A stretch of 64,000 nucleotides of DNA from Moringa oleifera. Its lineage: Eukaryota; Streptophyta; Magnoliopsida; Brassicales; Moringaceae. The position numbers and the translations under genes were made by a program. The DNA is taken from NCBI GenBank assembly GCA_021397835.1, contig JAJFZO010000658.1:255501-319500 (forward strand), written 5' to 3'. Under the pieces are notes generated by a model, which saw only the letters and a list, made by a program, of their open reading frames with translations, was not told where the DNA came from and did not search any database. This document shows, in pieces, positions 38,718 through 52,500 of this stretch. How positions within the stretch are numbered: position 1 is the first letter of the stretch; every line of letters begins with the position of its first letter.

Positions 38718-41662
38718 ATGGAGGTGTTTTACTACTTGGTCTTTGGAGCATTGGGTGCAGTAGTGGCAGCCCTGGAGCTGAGCAAAACCAACAAGGATAG
38801 AATCAACACATCCCCTGCTTTCAATTCCTTCAAGAACAATTATCTCCTTGTTTACTCTCTCATGATGGGTACATTACTCTTGGCAACTCTCTCTATATCA
38901 GATCTGAACGTTTTTGTTTACCTCCATTTTCATCCTCTAGATTACAATCAAATTGTTTGGTTAATGCAAGGACGCATATTTACGTATGGATCTTATATGA
39001 AGTTTGTGTGTTCTTTGGAGTTATTACTGTAACTGATTCTCACGTTTTGTCGTCATAAAGAAAGGGACGTGTAAATACTACTTAGTTAGTTTCTTCAGAA
39101 TTTGGATCTTCTTTGGTGAGAGATTGATGATTGCATGGGGTTTGTATTAGTTAGGAATGTTTAGGACATGCCGGTTTTCAAATTTTCGGTGAGAAAACGA
39201 AATTTATTTTGGATATAAGTATTCCATTGTCTGCGAAGTAGGAACCAAGGATAACATCGCAGACTCCAAATTAATTTAACCCAGCTAGTTATCTAGTTGA
39301 ACTTACGCTTTTAAATATAGGTTCTGCAAAAAGCAAAGAAGTGAGGAGGAGCTTTTGAGGTCACGTTGGTTGATTGGGTTTGTTTGTGATTTATTTACAT
39401 GTGCTATAATACAGAATCTAGTTGACTAATTAAAGATCTAATTTAGGGAAGAGAAATATGATCTCTTGAGTCAATTGAAGTTGTTATTATTTTGCATATG
39501 ATTGCAAATATTAATCTGGGTAACATTAGCGATGAAGATGAAATATTTCTCTAGAAATGACTGATCATACGCCTAAGTCTTTGTCTGATTTATTTCCATT
39601 TATCCGGCTATAGCTGGGGACTGGCTGCAGGGTCCTTATGTGTACTTCCTTTACAGTCAGTATGGCTTTGGAAAAGGGGAGATTGGGCAGCTTTTTATTG
39701 CTGGTTTTGGGTCCTCCATGTTGTTTGGGACAATAGTTGGATCTCTGGCTGACAAACAGTGAGACTTCTCTCTGAATCCTGTTGTGCTATGTAAAGCTTT
39801 ATGGATACATTTCATTCTTTTAGTAAATAACTACGGATGCAACGGATTCAGGGGCCGAAAGAGGGCATGTGTCACTTACTGCATATCTTACATATTGAGC
39901 TGCTTCACTAAGCATTCTCCACAATACAAAATTTTGATGATAGGCCGTGTGTTGGGTGGTATTGCCACTTCTCTCCTATTCTCCGCATTTGAATCATGGC
40001 TTGTTGCAGAACACAATAAGGTGAGTCGTGGCTTCTTTGCCCATAATCTTTGTAACTATTGTCTGCTTAAAATTTACTTGTAGATCTTTGGTAATGCATT
40101 ATGCATTACCTAGGGTCAACGATGGCAACGGTGAGTACTTAAGAATTCAATACTGTGATTCTGGTCCTTCATTTTTATTTTTTTTTCTGAGACCCTTTCC
40201 AGGATTTTTCAGTAAATGATGCATCTACAAGTCTAAGCTCATATTAGAACTTTGTCTCGGTAATGTGTGCAGAGGGGCTTTGAGCAACAATGGCTGTCAC
40301 TTACTTTCTCAAAGGCTATATTTCTTGGCAATGGTTTAGTTGCTATTCTTTCTGGATTGTTTGGAAATCTACTTGTTGAGACATTGGCTCTTGGGCCTGT
40401 GGTCCCATTTGATGCTGCTGCATGCTTTCTTGCTATTGGGATGGCTATTATTTTATCATCATGGACTGAGAATTATGGAGATCCTTCAGAGAGCAAGGAC
40501 TTGCTTACCCAATTCAAGGTCGCAGCTGTGGCTATTGCTTCAGGTAGGGTTTCAAGATCAAAATTGCTCAATACTTGTTAAGTTTAGCTGCTGCCTGTCT
40601 TATCTGCCATAATTGTGTTATATGTATCTGCTTCTTTCAGATTCCCTAACTCTTATTGGTTAACTTCATGCTTGCTGTGATCTTTCATATCTTCAGATGA
40701 AAAAATTGCTTTGTTGGGTGCCATCCAATCTTTGTTCGAAGGTTCAATGTATACCTTTGTGTTCCTTTGGACCCCTGCTCTATCCCCAAACGATGAAGAG
40801 GTTCCACACGGTTTCATTTTTGCAACCTTCATGTTAGCTTCAATGTTGGGAAGTTCCCTTGCATCTCGGCTGATGTCTCGTCCTCAACTGAAAGTGGAGA
40901 GCTACATGGAGATCGTTTTTGCAGTCTCTGCTGCCTCTCTTTTGCTTCCCATTGTAACAAGTGTAAGTTAACAGTTCTAGTTTATTCTCTCTTCTTTTTG
41001 TTTTCTGTATTTCTCCTTTTTTTCTTTATCTATTTCCCATCCTGAACGATATATTGTTCAACTGATCCCTAACTTCTCTTTTGTAACAGTTCTTGGTAGC
41101 ACCTTCTCAGGTGAAAGGTGGTAGCATCTCATTTTCAGATTGTATCCAGCTGCTTGGCTTCTGTACGTTTGAGGCTTGTGTAGGGATATTCTGGCCATCC
41201 ATTATGAAAATGAGGTCCCAGTACATTCCTGAGGAGGCCAGAAGCACTATTATGAACTTCTTCCGCATTCCTCTGAATATTTTTGTGTGCATCGTGCTGT
41301 ACAATGTAAGTTACAGGAATTCTTCATTTTTTGATTATGAAGTCCAAATATTTAGGGTTATGTATACATATAGACAACCCAAACTTAATCAGCCTTGATC
41401 CTCTTTTGTGACAATCTATAAAGTTCAAGCATCCTCAATAAATCAGATTCCAACTTGGACCTGAAGTTCGGCTTCTATGCTAACCTTGTTTGCCCAGTAT
41501 TAGCAGTCAAACCAGCAATCCAGCCTAAGCCCTTAGTGGCCATCACCACCATGCGTGTAGACTAAACAAAACTTTTAGGTGCTCCTACAATATTCTTAAA
41601 ACCTGACCTCTTCCGTGAGGGAATGAGAAGGAGGAGAAAAAAAAAAGAAGATGCTGATTCAC

Positions 41663-41712
<50 letters not shown>

Positions 41713-42171
41713 ATCTGGTTATTGATTGTTTGGTTTGCTTAAATACTTTTGAAGGTCGATGCATTTCCTATCACTGTTATGTTCGGTATGTGCTCAATTT
41801 TCCTGCTTGTTGCATCAATCCTGCAAAGACGGCTCATGGTTATAGCTGACAAGCCAAGTATGTATAATCACTCCAGTTTTGCTACTTTCATAGATATTCA
41901 AATATAAAATGGAGATTACCACTTTGTTTCAGGCCTTTGCTGTTAACTCTTTACGTGGATTGCATATATATATGTATATGTATACACACACATACATATA
42001 GAGCTTCTATTTCAATCCAGTGCTCTTTCCCACTAATTTTAGCCATTCTGACAATTTTTTTTTTCTTAACTTGGTGGTGCTTACAATTGGCAATTTTGTT
42101 TGGTCTAATAAGGGGGAGATAGGTCACAACTGAAAGGAAGGGACAGTGAGGCTGAGCCGCTCAATATCTGA
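38718..42171 (+). CDS. Major facilitator superfamily carrier, MFSD5/MOT2 type
   Basis: Eight exons (38718-38868, 39614-39758, 39852-40020, 40273-40543, 40697-40962, 41090-41305, 41755-41857, 42113-42171) give 459 residues. The multi-span protein contains the MFS loop GSLADKQGRKRACVTYC between helices 2 and 3, GRVLGGIATSLLFSAFESWL, and LFEGSMYTFVFLWTPALSPN and CTFEACVGIFWPSIMKMRSQ in the C-terminal half. These are hallmarks of the family related to algal molybdate transporter MOT2 and animal MFSD5. Molybdate transport in land plants by this member is inferred only. It matches the At4g27720/At1g64650 group, and At4g27720 lies beside OPT6 in Arabidopsis. A possible polyadenylation signal AATAAA is at 42517-42522. 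Confidence 0.94.
41664..41709 (+). repeat. TC dinucleotide microsatellite in MFS intron 6
   Basis: An uninterrupted (TC)n tract of roughly 22 units lies about 45 nt before the exon 7 acceptor, so it also serves as a pyrimidine-rich stretch near the splice site. Confidence 0.85.
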
Positions 42172-43505
42172 TGAATGTCAACCTGAAGACCAACACTTGG
42201 ATTCACCACAGAGGCTGCAATCCTGTTTCCATTGAAGTTATTTCACTTAATAGTAGAGATTAAATGTACTTGTAAATCAAAGGCTTAGCCAGCAAAGGGA
42301 GGAGTGCCCTGGAGCCTTGTGATTGTTCTCTACTGTCATTAGATCAACAGGGTAGCGCATCCATTAGTCATTTTGGCTATTACTTAAGGAAATTCTGCTG
42401 TCATTCTTTCAAGTGCTAGATCTGTAATTTTCCCTGATGAAGCGTAAATTTCTCCAGCAGATTTCCTATTATCTGAGTGAGAATTATAAAATAATAAGCA
42501 TGAATCTAATCTTTCAAATAAAATAGATCAAGGAACAAATTTTACATAATGCGGTCCCAGTGACATTCAGTAGCATGCGTGTAGCAAAAAAAAATGTGAC
42601 CATGACCATGCACTGCAGCCTACTGCCCTTAGGGTCCAGTGGAGCAGGTTCCAAGTCTGCAGTCTCCTGGTATCCCTTCGCCTCGAAGCTTACATCCGCT
42701 TCTCCTCGACTGTGCAAAGAAGCAAAGCCCATCTCCCTACCACTCCTTGCACCCAAATGGCTTTGTCCTCCATGAGCAAGACAGTAACCACAACCTTTAG
42801 TTCTGCCAAATATCAGCAGCCCCTTGCAAACATAAACACAGCACTTCCTGTGTGATAATTAGTACTCACATCAAAGAAACTCAAAACAATCACTTCTACC
42901 AAAGACATACAAAGTAAAGGCAACTTGAGATGTGCCTTTAGGTCTACTTGCAACTCTCTCCAGGAAATAACACTCACTATAGGTTGCACATAATATTTTC
43001 ATTTACTACTTCACCTAAAAGCTGCCTAAAACAATCTCAAAAAAGAAAAAAGGAAAATGGTCTCATATTCACTCTAACAATATGAAAAAGCTACAAAAGT
43101 TCCTCCAATATCCCAGCTGGATTTCTTTGTTTTTGTTCTCACCACCAACTACAAACCAACTTCAGTGAAATTTGTAAATCTAAATCTGAAATATTCATAA
43201 ATCTATAGTCTGAAATCTGATGGCCCAGGTTCTCAGAAACCAGTCCCCACGCGACATATTGAGTCCAAGGACATAGCTCACAAAAGCCAAAAAATAAAAA
43301 AAAAATTAAAAGAACAGAGACATTACAGTTTTCATTTACAGCCGAAAAAGGAAACTCTCCATCCACCTAAAACTCTATGTTCACCTGAAGATGTAACAGA
43401 ATGTCTAGTGTGCAATTTTGCTTTGACTTACATAACGGAGAAAGAATCCCTGTCCTTAAAGACAAGTTTCAGGATTTATCTATAAGAAAATCTTGAGATA
43501 CTTCC
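42172..43505. other. Intergenic, convergent 3' ends
   Basis: This is the 3' flank of the MFS gene and of the MIP2 gene on the other strand. Apart from the AATAAA at 42517-42522 nothing functional was seen. Confidence 0.5.
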
Positions 43506-46500
43506 TCATCTATTGTTCACAGTAAGTAATGATAAGGCGGATTGGATCGCATTCTTTGACGTGTCTCTTAAGCTCAAAACAGTGTTCTTTAGTGTTTGAG
43601 AACCAACCTCCTCAACTGAAAAGTTCTCATGCTCCAACCAGTGGAGCTGCCTCTCCAAGTATCTACCAAGACTAGCCTCCGCAACATTAATGAGACTGAT
43701 AGAAGCATTTGTGTGCATAAATTTCGTAACCAGGAATCCAGCTAGAATTTGCTGATCTGCCTTCACCAGCTCTGATATAAAACAGGGAAAGAGGATTCTT
43801 CTGAAAAGGAATACAAAGTCTTTCCCATTGTCCCCAAATTCATTCTTTCCTTTCTTTGTTGACCTTGATAACTGAGCTTCCAGAAACTGGCGAGAGAAAT
43901 TACCGATTAAGTAGCATAGATAAGAGAAAATGGTACCATAGGAAGATTTCATTGTGACAGCTTCTATAACCCCAGAAGATAGCACAAGCAATAAGATTTC
44001 ATGGTCTCGCGCGATCAGTTCTGGGATGCCACCTTGCTTCAGCTTGTCCTCAGCTACACTCAAACACCTCAACCTTATTGCTTCATATGGCAACAAAAGA
44101 GCTACTTTTAAAGCCACAAAGTAATCTATCCCAAGTAGAATCTCATTCAAGCTCTCAGCACCATGTTCGTCAATTAGTACTCCATTAGATTTTGATGATG
44201 ACTGGTCTATCAGTCTAAACACATCTGTAAACCGGGACGAAGTAATAAGTTTTTTGAAAATCTCCAGCCAACACAGATGCAAAGGATGAAGTGAAGAGGA
44301 ATCCTCTTTCTTATCTTTCTCAAGGGGTTCTACCTCCTGAAAACTTTCCCATCCCTCATCCCAATCATCATTGTTCCAGTTAGTTCCTGGATCGGATGTG
44401 TCTCCAGTGCCTACTTCATCTCTGTTAATAATAAAAAGTCCTTCCCACTCTTCTAAAATGGATAACAAGGCAACAACATGAGGAGCTGTATTAGCAGCTG
44501 AACACAACTTCAAGAAGCAAGCAACTCCAGTCTCCACATTCAAGAGGTCATCAGGGGTAATTTCTATATCAGATGAGATGGTTGCCGCGAGCTGAGATGA
44601 CTTGAGAGCAACTAAAGTACTTGTGAACCTGCTAGAACCATTTGTTTGATCCAGCAACCCCTGATTAGCAGTGTCTTCTGTCTTTCTATTTGTACAAAGC
44701 AACTCATCACACCCTTCCCAGGGTAGAACATTTGATTCCAGTTCAGATGAGAATCCCTTAATATTTCTACCTGATATAAACTGCATAAGCTCTAGAGCAT
44801 AAACACGAACTTGACTTGATAGCTGCAAATTTTCAGAAAAAGTGGCCATACTTTCCCAAACCACGTGTCTAACCCTCTTTAACTCTTCCAAATCACCCTC
44901 CAAATTGCTAAGAGAAGACAGCACATGATACAATTTCTGCTGTACTTGAGATCCACAAACACTATCTTGTAAAACAGATTCCATTATGTTTAAATAGAGA
45001 TGAGGAAGATCCTGCAATCCAGGGTCAGCATTCAGGGCAAAGCTAGTTTGATACTGAGATGATGCTTCAGAGAAAACTTCTGAGATGGCTTCAAATCCAC
45101 AGCCAGAAAACACCATGGCTCTGCAGAAACTGAGAATTTCATCAGCAGAATCACCATGTAAACCACAAGTTAGATAGCCAAGAATGGTGGCCCAGGCCTG
45201 ACTTGGGGAGACACAGTCTTCCATCATCAACCTCATGAAAACCTTCAGACAAGTCAATGTGCAGTCAGGATAAAACTTGAGATTTTCTGCTGAATTATCA
45301 GAGTATATCACTTCCTGCATTTCCTCAGTCAATTTGATCAAAAAGTTCATAAGGAAGATAAGGCAGTCCTGCCATGTTGAGCTGTCCGGTAAATTTCTGT
45401 GACAACCATATAGAGGTATCATTACGGTGAAGTACTGCTTCATAATCTCTAAAGCCTCTGAAGGTTCTAAGAGTCTTATATACCCTCTGCACAAATCATA
45501 TGTCTGCTCAAGTTGACAGATGAAGCCCTGGAAATTTTCAGGGCTTTCGATATTGAAATCAACAGTAACTTTACTCTGCAAAGTTGTTAACAGGCTTGTC
45601 ACATATTGTTTGTAAACATCCTGCCAGGATATGAGACCCTCAGGCACTTGATCAGCGCAGGCACTGACCAATGTCTGCACCATTTTAGCCAAGGCTTCCA
45701 AGCTTAACTCATTGATATGTGCATAGATTTCACTTCTGAAACTCTGCAAATTTAAACCATCTAATTCTGCAATATTTTTGAAATTTAGATTTTTAACAAA
45801 GGAAACTCTTCTACATTCCTGCTCAATGATCTTATAATATTGAGCTAACCCAAGAGAGCACACATGTTTTGGATCTACCTTGGCCCCGGGCAAAGGTTTT
45901 TTGCTTTCATCTAACTGCAGGTAGCAATCAGACAAGAGGCCATATATGCAACCAAGCCGCAGTTTGTTGCACCCATCAACTGCTGGGTATACAACCAAGG
46001 ATATAGTCTTGATTGTTTGTGGAGCAAGAGCAAGTATTTCTTCTTTAACGCCTGAGATGACAGCCATGATATCATCATTGGTCCAGACCTCAGAAACAAG
46101 GATAGAACTTAGGTACCGGAGTATCACCTGCAAGAAAACACATCATCTGACATCAAACAAGCATGAAATTATCTTTCCATAATTATAAGTTGAGAGGTAA
46201 GTGCCAGGTACCTCAGCCCGGTTCAAGCAGTAGACATCGGCCAACTTCAACACATCCTTCAAAATCTGCTTCTTCTCCAATTTTACTGAATCAATTAGGG
46301 AAAAAACAACACTCTCAATGTAGCTGATATCTCCAGACATGAAGCGTGCAGTTTCAACCCCAGGTATTATTTGCTCTAACATTCTAGAGCATTCTGCTTC
46401 ATACTTTTTTTCTTCCAATTTGAGCTTCCATTCCCTCCAAAATGTGGACTGTACTTTGTTGATATTGCTTATTTCATCTGAAAGCAAAAGCAATGAAGGG

Positions 46501-49500
46501 GGGAACAAAACAGTAAGATAAACAGATAAAAAGTAATATGCCTAAAATATCTGAGTAAGAAAGGATACTGCAAGTAGGTCAGTAAAAGAAAATGCTGGCA
46601 TCTAGGTTTTGTTTGTAAGAAATAATGCAAATCACCAGAATTAGGAGGCATGTGTTTCTCTTTAAACTTCCTGCAAAGTAGCTCCCTTCTCTGAGCAGGA
46701 CCCTCACACTCAACTCCACAGTTGTGCAATAAACTATATGTCATCCCCATATTCATGATGTTGCAAATTTCTTGGTACTCTTTCCTTGTTCTCAGCTGCT
46801 CTTCTATAACTTCTACCCCATTAAATGCATCCACAAGATTCAACAGGAAGGCACACCCTATGGTGTCTTCCTCTTCAGTAACAGGTGGTTCTATAATTGA
46901 TTTCACCAAGGAGGCAATAAGATCATCCCTGGGTGCAAAACCATTCCTTGCCAGCCAGGACAGGATGGTAATGATGGCTGTTGCTTTTAGACTTACATAT
47001 TGCTTTCCAGGTATTAAGCCAGAAATCAGTTTCTTCCCATATTTCTCTTTCCTAATCATGCTGAGCAACCATGGAAGTTGTACAGCAGCAAAAGAAAAAA
47101 TCTTTCCGTTTTCTCTCAAAAGAGTTTCCCAATTCGTCTCATTCTGGAAAGCCAAGTTTTTAGCAACAACTGAAAGTGTATTTTTGACAGTATTCAGACA
47201 TGCTTCTTGATCATCATTGCTGACCCCTTCAAGCAGTCCAGAGCAATCTTTTAGGTTTACGATATCTTGGATACTGTAGCCTGGAAATGAGCTAACTTCG
47301 GAATCTTGAACTGAAAAGTTTGGAGAACTTGTCCCTGTCAACATCACCAAATTCTCACATTGGCCTTGCAGGTCTAGATCTTTCCACGCGTGGAGCAACT
47401 CACCAATTGATTCCTCATCACAATGGCTCAAAGCAAAACCTAGTAATTGCTTTCTAGAAGTTATATCCATATTTTCAAGGGCAGGACCTCTTGCTATTGC
47501 AGCAGATAAATCCCAAATTGGACCATGACCTTTTTTTGACAAAACAAGGCAGAGATCAAAAGCCAATTGCAGATCACCAGCAACTGCAGCTTCTCTAGCA
47601 ATAGCTTCCTCGACAGTTGATATATCTCGGAAGGAGCTTAATCCAAGAAGTTTGGCAACCTCAATGAGTTCATCAACATGTAGATAAGCTCCAGCTTGGC
47701 TTGTAATTGCCATCTTAATAATCTCCATCGGATCTTTGATTTGCCTGAACTGCATGGGTAGAATAGTCACTCCAAGCTTTGGAAGTTTTACAGTAAGTGC
47801 ATCAATGATATCAGCCTCTGCTTTAACATTTCTGCTACTAGGAAACAAGTTTAAACATTCCTTTGCCTTCCAGATCTGAAACACGATGCAGAAATGCAAT
47901 CAATTAATTTATGTAGAAAAAATCCAAACTTAGTAGTGTCTAATGACTAGACGTTCTATAAGGAAAAGAGATTCTTTGTTGAGTTGAAGTGAGACTCTAT
48001 TGAAATTACAAGCAGAAAAAATTTCCTACAGCAGACCATTTATTATCCTGGAAATCTCGGAAGTATCAATGACTCCTGCAGACTACAGCCATAACAGACA
48101 ATAACCATGATGTATACTTACTTCAGAGGAAGCAAGACTAGAAGCTGAGAAGAAATACTCCCTTGCTGCCTGAATAACAAGATTTTCTGCTTTCTCTGAT
48201 GGCAAACCAACTGCACCTGTACCCTTCAAATAATTTCTTGCGAGAGAAAACTTGCCAGCTTTTAGAAGTCCTCTGCAGAATTCCATTAACATATATTCAA
48301 GGTCAAGAAAAGGAAAAGCCTTCTCTTGCAAGCACTGCAGATCACGCCACATTATTGTCCAGTCATTATCTGTTCGACCAGGCTGACATCGAATAAATTT
48401 TGAAAGTATAAGGCGAAGAATCTGCTTTACACCTTTTTCATCTGAATGAGCCTCCAAGAAATAGCTTATTGGTTTTGGGACCTACAAAAAATAAAAATAA
48501 AAACCACAATTAAGATCCAATAATGGTTTGCTGATTCAATTTTATTCAGAAACATCAACCATAAAATACAGTAGTTTGGATAAAAATCGTCTATGCTAAT
48601 ATACCCCATTTTTATCTTCACATCTAATAACTTCTACGTACTACTTTCAATGGGATAATTGGGGACCATTCACACTTTTTGAGTTAGAGAATCAAAACAT
48701 ACATAAAGATAATATTGATCTCCTGTCACCATGCCATTCTGGTTTCCTGTTCCAAAACTATTATCCTGACAGTCCCTTCAGGGTCAGTAGTTATATATGG
48801 GATTGACAGATTTAAGAAAGCCAAAAAATCTGTTGCACATCCAGTACACTTAGACAATACTACTCAGGCAGAGTTGTAAAGAATGTAACATAATGCCACC
48901 AAGAACCAAGGATTAGGACATCATCCTTATGAGTGCAAAAGCATTCATCAAATGTAATGACCATCAGAAATCAGCCCAAAGAAAAGACAACACAGACCTG
49001 GTAAAACGCCAGGAGTCTCCCAACTTCAATGTGACCTTCTGCCACTTTGCATCTTTTTTCAATGTCCTCAATACAGCTTTCAGAGTCTGTACGGTGGATA
49101 CTTTTTGTTATGCTTAGAAACAAAATATTCCAGTATCAAAATAATCAAGGTTATGACAAGCATACAACATGAATCCCAAATTTCTGATATTTTTATCATC
49201 AGTGTCCTCATGTATGCAAATTTCAGTTTATTAAAAATAACAAAGCAAGATTCTTTTGGTAGTAATTAATATGATAAACCAATTAGCCTCTATATGGTAC
49301 TAGATCTGCTTGAAGTTACACTATCTTGCATTCATTGAGCGAAACCAAGCATGAAACAGCAGCTTGTCGCAAAAGAGTAAGAAAGCAGCAACTTGCTAAA
49401 ATCAAAACTAACCAGATCTGAGAGATGAGTTAAATTGATGCAATTACATATCTTTCCAACTGTTCCTAACTCAATCAATCCAGTAGTTCTCTACCAATAC

Positions 49501-52500
49501 ATATCAACCTTAATTCTTCCACATTAGGTGGCCTGCTAGTGCTTCATGAGGTTTCTTCTCCTCTCTCTAGCAATTATTACTGTATGATAAGACCTTCACT
49601 ATAGCAACAGATAAACACTAACCACCCACAGAAAACAACCTCAGTTAGGAGCTGACCAGTACATGCTATGTACAGTAAACTCCAATTTTGATATAAGCAA
49701 CTACATATTGCACATATATAATCACGATAAGATGAAAGTTTTCATCATTCAAATGGAGTTGCAGTTCAACCGAGGAACACAGAATTAGCTGAACCAGTAG
49801 ATTTCATTTTGATAGTCATATGATACAATCCAAGATTTAGTGCGAATAGAAGCATAAAATTCCCAACAAATTACATAAAATGTTTATAGTGCTTTCATAG
49901 ATAGACAGATCAAACGGAAATAAAACAAATGACTAATTCCAAGCAATTTAACTCTCTTGACAGGCCTACAGTTATGATGATTGATGCCTATATTGAACAA
50001 ACAACAAAACAGGCCTACAGTTATGATGATTGATGCCTATATTGAACAAACAACAAAACTTCCTTTCGTACTTTCAGTGAATACATCTGGAGAATTTACC
50101 TTGTCTTTGTGGTAGCTTTGACAATATCAGCGCCATGGTGGTCCACCTATCTGTAAGTGTACATGAATATATGCACTGGATGGCACAATTTACAGCTTCA
50201 ATCTCATTCTTGAAAAGGCAATTACTTTGGAAATCTTTACATCCTTCCTCAAATACTGTCAAGCATATGTCTAATTTATTCTCCAATGCAATCTCCTTCA
50301 GCCATCTAACTAGAAATGTCTCCTCGTTATCATGATCCCCAGTAACTGATGCATTATCCCAAGACCTATTTTGCATAAATGGAATTGCTTTACTGTGTAA
50401 CCTCTGAACCACATTTTCTTCCTTAACTCCCTTAAGCATTGTTCTAAATTTTTCAAAGTCAGACAACTTCTCCCAATCAACAAGACTCATGCTAAAGCAT
50501 ATTTCACCGTCATTCTCGTCAGAAAAAATAAGCTGGTGCAAGTAAGACATATCCTCCTGAAACTGCTGCAACTCATAGATACCTCTGTGACAAGCAAAGT
50601 CAACCAAGAAGAGAGAGTTGTCTAGCTGCCCACTATAGGAATCAATGTCTCTAGCTCTGTTCTTGTACCACACTAAGAGTTCATCAGTTGAAAACCAAAA
50701 AGATCCCAGGCACCTCCTGACAATTGGTTCAGTTCTGATCTGAGTACTAATCTCAAAATCCTCAGGCAATTTATTGATAAAGCTTACCATCTTGTCACAT
50801 TCAACCCAGTCTTCTTCCCTCATAGCAGTACTTGTAGGAGGAGACGTCCCAGGAAGAAGCTGCACGTATGATTGCACTGGAACTGTCTCAGGAATAGCAG
50901 CTAAAACTTGCAACATAAAAGAAGCCAATGAATAAGGGTGACGCTTGAAAAGTAGGTTCAAGGCCCCAATTTTCCCACTTTCAGCAAGTGTTACTGCAGC
51001 TTCACTAAGAGGCATTACACGGAATTTAGAGTACTCCTGCACAGAGAACCTGCACAAGACTACATTATTTTTTCAAGTAGATCACAAGACTACATTATTA
51101 AGCTCTCGATCAGCAGAAACTAACATTAGGAACATTCTATTAGTAATGAAAATAAGTTTCTGCTACATAGCCAGAAAATAATATAGAACTTGATTTCTTT
51201 TCAACCGTTGCAGGAGGGGGACGACTAAACAAAAAAAATAAAAAAAGAATAAGGAAAACAAAGATGGTAAGAGTCTCTCATCTGCAAAGCCTTGCAGGAT
51301 GAACAAGAAACAAATACATTAAGGGACTCATCCTATTTAAACATTTAGTCACAGAAAAGAAGGCTAAAAGTGAAGATTCTGAAACATATGTTACCAGAAA
51401 AATAGAAATAAATAAAATAATTGTAAAACATCACCAAATGCCCTCCACTATAACAGTGCATGGCCGCATTATTTTTGAATCAGTTAACTTGTGAGAAAAT
51501 GATGAAGATCAAGGTGAAGAAAAGACATCTTGATTGAACAGTTTTAGCTTGATTCATACAAGCAAAAGCAGCTTTAAGAAGCACATACCTGCCCATGTTT
51601 ATCCCTAGATATGTTTCCAATCTGTCACTGAATTGCAACAGCTGAAGTCTGGTCATACGGAAGTCCCAGAGTTGGCTACATTCACGATCTTCTAATTCAG
51701 AAAATGCATAGCGGCTAGTTAGGCGCAGACCATATGCAAGTATAGCCTTCACAGCATCTTCCCTTGGTCCAACTCTATCTACACATTCAGAAAGTATGAA
51801 ACCTTCATCTTTAATATTTGACAATATTGTATTTATTTCGTTTACTCCTTGCTCCGAGTGCAACCACTGTGACTTCAAAACTTCATCTCTATCCAACCCA
51901 TGACAATTCGCTAGGTCCAGCGCAGCCTGATACTTGTGGCTGCTAATTAGAATATTATACATCTCAGGAACTGATTTCTCTGACAATGATATCAATCTCC
52001 AATGGAGCCTAGAAATGTTTAACTGATTAAATTTGTCTTCAGTAATCTGCTCCCTATGATGCAAGTCACTTGTTTCTCTGCTACAGTTAGATGGAACCAA
52101 TCCTTCTTCAAAATAACTATCTAAAAGAAAAAGATGTCCTTCAAACTTATTTACTCTTTCCACAACAGGCACAGAATACACAGGATCATTCTCTTGATGC
52201 TTACAACCGCTAAGGATGTCAAGCATAGTGACTACGCCACTCTTTTTTACAAGAGTAAGGATATGATCGGACCACCAAGTAAAATCTACAATATTCCTTA
52301 AAATCTCATTCCACCCATTTAATAGATTATCATTCACTTGGGAGTCATATCTCTCCAGGGGAGCAACGCGTAAAAGTGAACAATTTTCTATATCCAGCTT
52401 AAAAATGTGCAAGCATCCAGTCATATCTAGACTAGCAACAAACTTGCCTCGTGATGAGATTAGCACCTTCGGATGTGCTGGTTGACCCACAGAGTCTTTT

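Noticed and set aside
46722..47199. Plus-strand frame of 162 codons over MIP2
   Set aside because: It is antisense to a conserved MIP2 exon and resembles no protein.
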